Positions 4,880 to 8,247 of a stretch of 8,247 bases of DNA are shown in pieces (the first letter of the stretch is position 1; each line of letters opens with the position of its first letter). The translations under genes were made by a program, and so were the position numbers. The notes below the pieces were generated by a model. The model searched no databases. It was not told the DNA's origin and worked only from the letters and a program-made list of their open reading frames with translations. This DNA comes from Hyphomicrobiales bacterium (GTDB lineage: Bacteria; Pseudomonadota; Alphaproteobacteria; Rhizobiales; Rhizobiaceae). The DNA lies in contig JAATGD010000319.1 of NCBI GenBank assembly GCA_015654965.1, positions 1 to 8,247 on the forward strand, written 5' to 3'.

Positions 4880-5437
4880 TTATTTTCCAAACTGGCGATT
4901 AAGTCGGGTATCGAAAGATGACGTGAAAAATCCCAGCGACAATCCAATACGTCCCAGCTTATGTGCAAGCTCCAGCAACTGGCTTCGACTAACAATCTTG
5001 GTTTCAAATTTGCGAGGAAGCTTCTCGGGGTTCATCATCTTAAGAGAAAACCCGTCATCAGCTTTATCGATGGAAAGTATGCTCCAATGGACAATATGAT
5101 GGCGGTCTGTTTTGACCGCATCTATGTTTTGTTTATGGATTTCGAACTCATCTCTAAAAATCGATAACTCATGGTATTCTTGAAATAGGTATCGCAAGAA
5201 CCGCAATCTTCCATCTAAACCCTTTGGTTCATTTTTAAATTTAGGGGGCAAATCATCCTTCAAAATCGGATGAATCCAAGATGACAAATAAACAATGTCA
5301 CTTTCTATTCTGTTCCACAACGCTAGGATGCGCCCTATTAATTCATACGCTTCCTTACATTCCTCACCTAATTGGGAAGCTTGAAAAGTCTGAAATGGAT
5401 TCTCGTCGGCAATTAACCTGATTTTTATTTCCGACAC
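4880..5437 (-). CDS. HEPN-like protein (Rx4H motif), possible RNase toxin or defence cargo
   Basis: 185 residues from a GTG start at 5435-5437, chosen because GGAGGGG (5441-5447) lies just upstream; a TTG at 5453-5455 overlapping the integrase stop is the alternative. Residues ~25-58 form an amphipathic helix with LWNRIESDIVYL, and ~75-107 are further helices. TDRHHIVHW at ~110-118 contains R112-x4-H117, matching the RNase motif of HEPN domains (R-polar-x3-H). No membrane segment or signal peptide is present. The gene is AT-rich compared with its neighbours and starts 15 bases after the integrase stop, so it should be co-transcribed with it. HEPN proteins often act as RNases in abortive infection and toxin-antitoxin systems; whether this one is active is unknown, and no antitoxin is obvious. 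Confidence 0.65.
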   Translation of the reverse strand: MSEIKIRLIADENPFQTFQASQLGEECKEAYELIGRILALWNRIESDIVYLSSWIHPILKDDLPPKFKNEPKGLDGRLRFLRYLFQEYHELSIFRDEFEIHKQNIDAVKTDRHHIVHWSILSIDKADDGFSLKMMNPEKLPRKFETKIVSRSQLLELAHKLGRIGLSLGFFTSSFDTRLNRQFGK

Positions 5438-5451
5438 TTTCCCCTCCGCTC

Positions 5452-7011
5452 TCAAATGATGTTGATCGCCTTGATCTGGTCCATTGCATCGGCCAGTCCC
5501 GGCAACATGATATCACTACGCCCATACAACTCTTGCGAACTGCCATCTGACCGGCCCGTCATGTAGTTTCTGGCATCTTCCGGCACGCGGTCGCGTCTGC
5601 ATAGGTCTTCGAAAAGGTGACGCCAGCCGTGATTAGGAGATAGTTCGGGGTGCTTTTCCATTGGAATTAGCTCGCGAACCCACGTTGATACGCGGGGCTG
5701 CACCGTGATTTCTTGCTTGGTTTCGCCTCGGAAAAGCCGTCCACCGGATGACGCTTCAACAAATTGAATAAGCCCTTCATCCGCCAAAGCCTTGTGAACG
5801 GGAATACGGCGTTCACTACTATCATTCTTGAGGGTCCGATTGCCTGCACTGGTCACTTTCCAAAACCAGCGTTCGCCCACTTTGAAAAAGTCTTCCTTTT
5901 GCAAACTTGCGGCTTCGCTCACCCGCATACCGGAATAGGCGCAAAGCCACGGTATCCAGCGAAACATAGGTTTCGCTTCCGCCCGTGCTGCATTCAAAAC
6001 AAGCTTGGCTTCTTCCATAGTGTAGGCGCGTAGATAAGACGGGATGGTTTTGTAGTCCGGTGTTTTGATCCCATTGAGCGGATTGCCAGCCGGGAAGAAG
6101 TTTTCGGGATCATTCTGACGGCCCCAATTCATGACGGTGCGAACATTTTGAAACTTGGCTTTGACGGTTCTGTTGCTGTTTTCGCCAGCGTCCTGCATAG
6201 CCTCAATCCAGCGTTTTCCCTCAATCGCTGTTACCGTGGCAGCATTGTTTGATTTCCGGTGCTTCGCAAATTCCTTTGCAGCGTCCCGATACTTCTTCAC
6301 CGTTCTTTCCGGCAATGGTTTGGCGTTCTTGCCACGCGAGCGCCGCTTGGTTTCGTCGTCAATAATCTGATCAAAGGTAACGATATGGGCCGGGGCGGCT
6401 TCTTCCTGAATCGCAGCGCTCAAAAGCGGGTGCGAGGGCTGACCATTAAAATCACCCTCGTTGCGCTCATACTGTCGTGCCATTGCCTCATAGCCGGAAA
6501 TGCACAACGCACGGGCAATTTCTCGCCATTCGGGTGCCCCCTTTTCAGCAATAGTGTTTCCGCGAAGCTGCGCACGGCGGACGCGTGTTCCCACAATTCT
6601 GTCGAGTTCGTCATCTGTAAGCTTGCCTGAATATCCATCCCGGAACATCGTGGCTATGTCGGCATCGACTTCAAATTGTGCGTAGTTATGATCATGCGCC
6701 CGGATTTCAGCATCAAAGACAATCTGGCTTTCGTAATCACGTAGCGCGATCTGCTTGGCCGTCAGCGGATAAGATGGTTCTCTCGCTTGCTGCCCGGTTG
6801 CTGCTTCATACTTCTGTCGAGCAATACCGATTTGCTTCTGGATGGAAGCGACCGCTGCGGCGTGCTTGCGCAAGGCGTCACGCTTATCGCCGCCTAGCTG
6901 AATTTCAAGCTCCGATTTACCGTCAAGATAGATTCGTAGATAAGGCGGAATAACAACGCGGGCCGAATAACGACCGTTCCGTTCTTTCCAATGTCGCAGC
7001 TTGCCAGCCAT
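5452..7011 (-). CDS. int: Tyrosine-type site-specific integrase
   Basis: 519 residues from the ATG at 7009-7011 (MAGKLRHWKERNGRYSARVV), which gives the normal N-terminus of integrases with a DUF6538-like domain. Upstream in-frame starts (ATG 7023, GTG 7035) have no better ribosome site. A SAM-like core-binding domain follows at ~210-300. The catalytic domain holds R363 (SGMRVSEAASL), K395 (RTLKNDSSERRIPVH), H461-G-W-R464 and Y496 (ELYGRSDI); all five key residues are present, so it looks active. It cuts and joins attachment sites for integration and excision. It lies about 90 bases from the tRNA-Val 3' end, its likely target, and reads away from the tRNA into the element. No excisionase gene was found. 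Confidence 0.95.
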   Translation of the reverse strand: MAGKLRHWKERNGRYSARVVIPPYLRIYLDGKSELEIQLGGDKRDALRKHAAAVASIQKQIGIARQKYEAATGQQAREPSYPLTAKQIALRDYESQIVFDAEIRAHDHNYAQFEVDADIATMFRDGYSGKLTDDELDRIVGTRVRRAQLRGNTIAEKGAPEWREIARALCISGYEAMARQYERNEGDFNGQPSHPLLSAAIQEEAAPAHIVTFDQIIDDETKRRSRGKNAKPLPERTVKKYRDAAKEFAKHRKSNNAATVTAIEGKRWIEAMQDAGENSNRTVKAKFQNVRTVMNWGRQNDPENFFPAGNPLNGIKTPDYKTIPSYLRAYTMEEAKLVLNAARAEAKPMFRWIPWLCAYSGMRVSEAASLQKEDFFKVGERWFWKVTSAGNRTLKNDSSERRIPVHKALADEGLIQFVEASSGGRLFRGETKQEITVQPRVSTWVRELIPMEKHPELSPNHGWRHLFEDLCRRDRVPEDARNYMTGRSDGSSQELYGRSDIMLPGLADAMDQIKAINII

Positions 7012-7023
7012 GCTCAAACCCAT

Positions 7024-7044
7024 TTTGTGACGCACTTTGTGACG
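7024..7044. repeat. Direct repeat TTTGTGACG x2 at the integrase start
   Basis: Exact 9-bp copies at 7024-7032 and 7036-7044, period 12, lie between the attachment site and the integrase start codon. Such short direct repeats fit arm-type integrase sites or an autoregulatory site. Function inferred. Confidence 0.4.
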
Positions 7045-7103
7045 TCAATATGGGCGAAAAGCCTTACAACGCAAGGGGTTCTAATGATTTCAATAGAATG
7101 GAA

Positions 7104-7179
<76 letters not shown>

Positions 7180-7195
7180 GACTGATCCATCAGTC
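7180..7195 (-). repeat. Palindrome abutting the tRNA-Val 5' end
   Basis: GACTGAT (7180-7186), CC, ATCAGTC (7189-7195): a 7-bp-arm hairpin in the precursor leader, ending at the base before the mature 5' end. It may shape the RNase P substrate. Confidence 0.45.
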
Positions 7196-7205
7196 GTGTG
7201 AGAGC

Positions 7206-7234
7206 CGTTTAGAAAATTCCTGAGCCAAGCGCAA
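7206..7234 (-). promoter_or_regulatory. Promoter of tRNA-Val
   Basis: Minus strand TTGCGC (7229-7234), 17-base spacer, TAAACG (7206-7211), then a GC-containing discriminator with CTCACAC. The tRNA-Asp gene at the right edge has TTGACA-N17-TAAACG followed by a similar CTCACAC, which supports both calls. Confidence 0.6.
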
Positions 7235-7460
7235 GGGTAAATTTCATCATTGTGGATGGTTTTCCAAATTGAATGCTTTCAAAGCCTGAAAACAGATCAT
7301 TTGTCGTATAGCAGCAGGCGGTGTCATCATTTAATTCAAATGCATGGAAAAGATTTTTCCAACCGTATACCAGACGATGATGCCAATCCTTTTTAAACAA
7401 TCCGAAGAAATTGTAATATTTTTCGGTTTTTAACTTTTCTTGATTTTGGTCATGCGTCAT
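7209..7460 (-). CDS. Doubtful small AT-rich ORF
   Basis: 83 residues (MTHDQNQEKLKTEKYYNFFG ... ALGSGIF), no family recognised. It is AT-rich unlike the flanking host genes, has only CAGG two bases before its ATG, and its 3' end lies on the tRNA-Val promoter. Its first codons fall in unit 0 of the 14-bp tandem repeat. It has aromatic-rich and cysteine-pair segments (DDTACCYTTND) but no clear domain. It may be a decayed or orphan gene, or chance. It is the only coding candidate between tRNA-Val and the gene at 7561. Confidence 0.25.
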   Translation of the reverse strand: MTHDQNQEKLKTEKYYNFFGLFKKDWHHRLVYGWKNLFHAFELNDDTACCYTTNDLFSGFESIQFGKPSTMMKFTLALGSGIF

Positions 7461-7529
7461 TGCCTGATTATTTGGGCCTGTTTATTTGGACCTGCTTATT
7501 TAGCCCTGTTGATCTGGGCCTATTTGACG
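7460..7529. repeat. Degenerate 14-bp tandem repeat, about five units
   Basis: Units start at 7460, 7474, 7488, 7502 and 7516. Units 1 and 2 are GGGCCTGTTTATTT and GGACCTGCTTATTT (12/14 identical); unit 3 is AGCCCTGTTGATCT; units 0 and 4 are more diverged. The approximate consensus is GGGCCTGTTTATTT. The array ends about 30 bases before the start of the secreted-protein gene, in the place of its promoter or operator. Confidence 0.75.
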
Positions 7530-7560
7530 AGGGCAGGTTGAAGATCACAGAGGAATGATC

Positions 7561-7953
7561 ATGCGCAATATAATACGTCTTTCAGTGGCTGGCTTGTTCA
7601 TGGGGGCAGGCATGGCTTCAGCCTTTGCACAGCAGCCAACGCCCGAGCAGATGGAAATGGCTTACAATGCCGCCCGCAACCAGCTCGGTGTGCTGAAATA
7701 TTGTCAGGAAAAGGGGTTTACCGACGGTGCCGCCATTGAGGTGCAGTCGAAGCTCATTGCGCTGATTCCCGCGCCCGCCGATGCAGCCAAGGCCGATGCC
7801 GCGGAAGAAAGCGGCAAGCAGGGCAAGGTTTCCGCCATGGGAATGGAGCAGGATCTTGCAACCAGCGCCAAGGCGCAGAACATTTCCGAAGAGCAGATTT
7901 GCAAGACCTTGGCCGATACGGTCAGCAAGGCTGGCGCACAATTGCCGCAGTAA
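7561..7953 (+). CDS. Small secreted two-cysteine protein of unknown role
   Basis: 130 residues. The start at ATG 7561 is set by AGAGGA (7549-7554) six bases upstream; the ATG at 7555 is too close. A Sec signal peptide is clear (hydrophobic 7-22, AFA|Q cleavage after residue 23). The mature part (~107 residues) is helical and Ala/Gln-rich, with QMEMAYNAARNQLGVLKYCQ (residues 30-49), a PAPADAAKADAAEE linker and VSAMGMEQDLATSAKAQNIS. C48 and C114 are the only cysteines, so one periplasmic disulfide is likely. I believe related alphaproteobacterial proteins are sometimes labelled pore-forming ESAT-6 family, but I cannot confirm this here. The gene is monocistronic, with the repeat array before it and a strong terminator after it. 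Confidence 0.85.
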   Translation: MRNIIRLSVAGLFMGAGMASAFAQQPTPEQMEMAYNAARNQLGVLKYCQEKGFTDGAAIEVQSKLIALIPAPADAAKADAAEESGKQGKVSAMGMEQDLATSAKAQNISEEQICKTLADTVSKAGAQLPQ

Positions 7954-7961
7954 TTCTGATC

Positions 7962-7990
7962 AGCCCCGGATTTTCCGGGGCTTTTCTTTT
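7962..7990 (+). terminator. Rho-independent terminator of the secreted-protein gene
   Basis: AGCCCCGGA (7962-7970), TTT loop, TCCGGGGCT (7974-7982), then TTTCTTTT. The stem is 9 bp and GC-rich, starting 8 bases after the stop codon. Confidence 0.95.
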
Positions 7991-8095
7991 CCGTTGCCAA
8001 GAGGCGGGCAGGGCGAAAACTATCTTGGACAATAGGGCAAAATCGGTGCTTTGGGTAAAAGCTGAAAATTCTTTTGCTTTCTCACGGTCCCTTGC

Positions 8096-8124
8096 TTGAC
8101 ACTTGTGTGCGAACCCCTTAAACG
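8096..8124 (+). promoter_or_regulatory. Promoter of tRNA-Asp
   Basis: TTGACA (8096-8101), 17-base spacer, TAAACG (8119-8124), then ACCGCTCACAC. The -35 is consensus and preceded by C as usual in alphaproteobacteria. The leader to the tRNA is about 53 bases. The stretch 7991-8095 shows no gene. Confidence 0.65.
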
Positions 8125-8158
8125 ACCGCTCACACTGGATGAAATGCCGGTGAGTGAC

Positions 8159-8174
8159 CAAGCCTTCGGGCTTG
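8159..8174 (+). repeat. UUCG-tetraloop hairpin in the tRNA-Asp leader
   Basis: CAAGCC (8159-8164), TTCG, GGCTTG (8169-8174): a very stable 6-bp hairpin ending nine bases before the tRNA. There is no T-tract, so it is a leader structure rather than a terminator. Confidence 0.5.
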
Positions 8175-8183
8175 AAGCAATGC

Positions 8184-8247
8184 GCGGGTGTAGCTCAGTT
8201 GGTTAGAGTGCCGGCCTGTCACGCCGGAGGTCGCGGGTTCGAGCCCC
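8184..8247 (+). tRNA. tRNA-Asp(GTC), 3' end outside window
   Basis: The first 64 nt are present: acceptor strand GCGGGTG, D-arm AGCTCAGTTGGTTAGAGT, anticodon stem CCGGC/GCCGG with loop CTGTCAC (anticodon GTC), and a T-arm beginning GCGGGTTCGAGCCCC. The acceptor 3' strand and CCA lie beyond the right edge. Confidence 0.95.

Noticed and set aside
5437..5455. TTG at 5453-5455 as start of the HEPN-like gene
   Set aside because: The GTG at 5435-5437 has GGAGGGG at ideal distance; the TTG has no ribosome site.

Overview
The window looks like chromosome of an alphaproteobacterium of the order Hyphomicrobiales, most likely the Brucella/Ochrobactrum group. This rests on recognising the protein styles (FecI/FecR pair, DUF6538-type integrase N-terminus, small secreted protein), the moderately GC-rich host genes and the tRNA promoter pattern. 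No species marker is present, so genus is an inference.

Layout. Bases 1-1746 hold an iron-type cell-surface-signalling locus. On the minus strand are an ECF (FecI-family) sigma factor gene and, overlapping it by ATGA, a FecR-like anti-sigma gene that runs off the left edge. Divergent on the plus strand is a small exported TonB C-terminal-domain protein. Between the two start codons lies a 21-bp palindrome fitting the rhizobial iron-responsive operator (TGA-N9-TCA), placed in the spacer of a plausible sigma70 promoter for the sigma gene.

Bases 1915-7121 look like a small integrated element of about 5.2 kb inserted in the 3' end of tRNA-Val(TAC). The intact tRNA sits at 7104-7179. A 19-bp near-copy of its 3' end (one base missing) lies at 1915-1933, followed outward by a possible displaced tRNA terminator. 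Every gene inside is on the minus strand: tyrosine integrase, a translationally coupled protein with an Rx4H HEPN-like motif, a lone HK97-type portal protein ending at a strong terminator, three small phage-type genes (the last one truncated), and the frameshifted C-terminal stump of a second, unrelated integrase beside the left attachment repeat. Terminase, capsid, protease and tail genes are absent, so this is either a decayed prophage or a compact satellite or cargo element.

Bases 7122-8247 are host again: tRNA-Val with its promoter and a leader palindrome, a weak AT-rich ORF, a degenerate 14-bp tandem repeat (about five units), a gene for a small two-cysteine secreted protein with a clear terminator, and a tRNA-Asp(GTC) cut by the right edge. 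The two tRNA genes share nearly the same promoter design (TTGNNN-N17-TAAACG plus a common downstream motif).

The most interesting candidate is the integrase-coupled HEPN-like protein, whose position suggests defence or toxin cargo of the element. The iron operator and the 14-bp repeat array come next.
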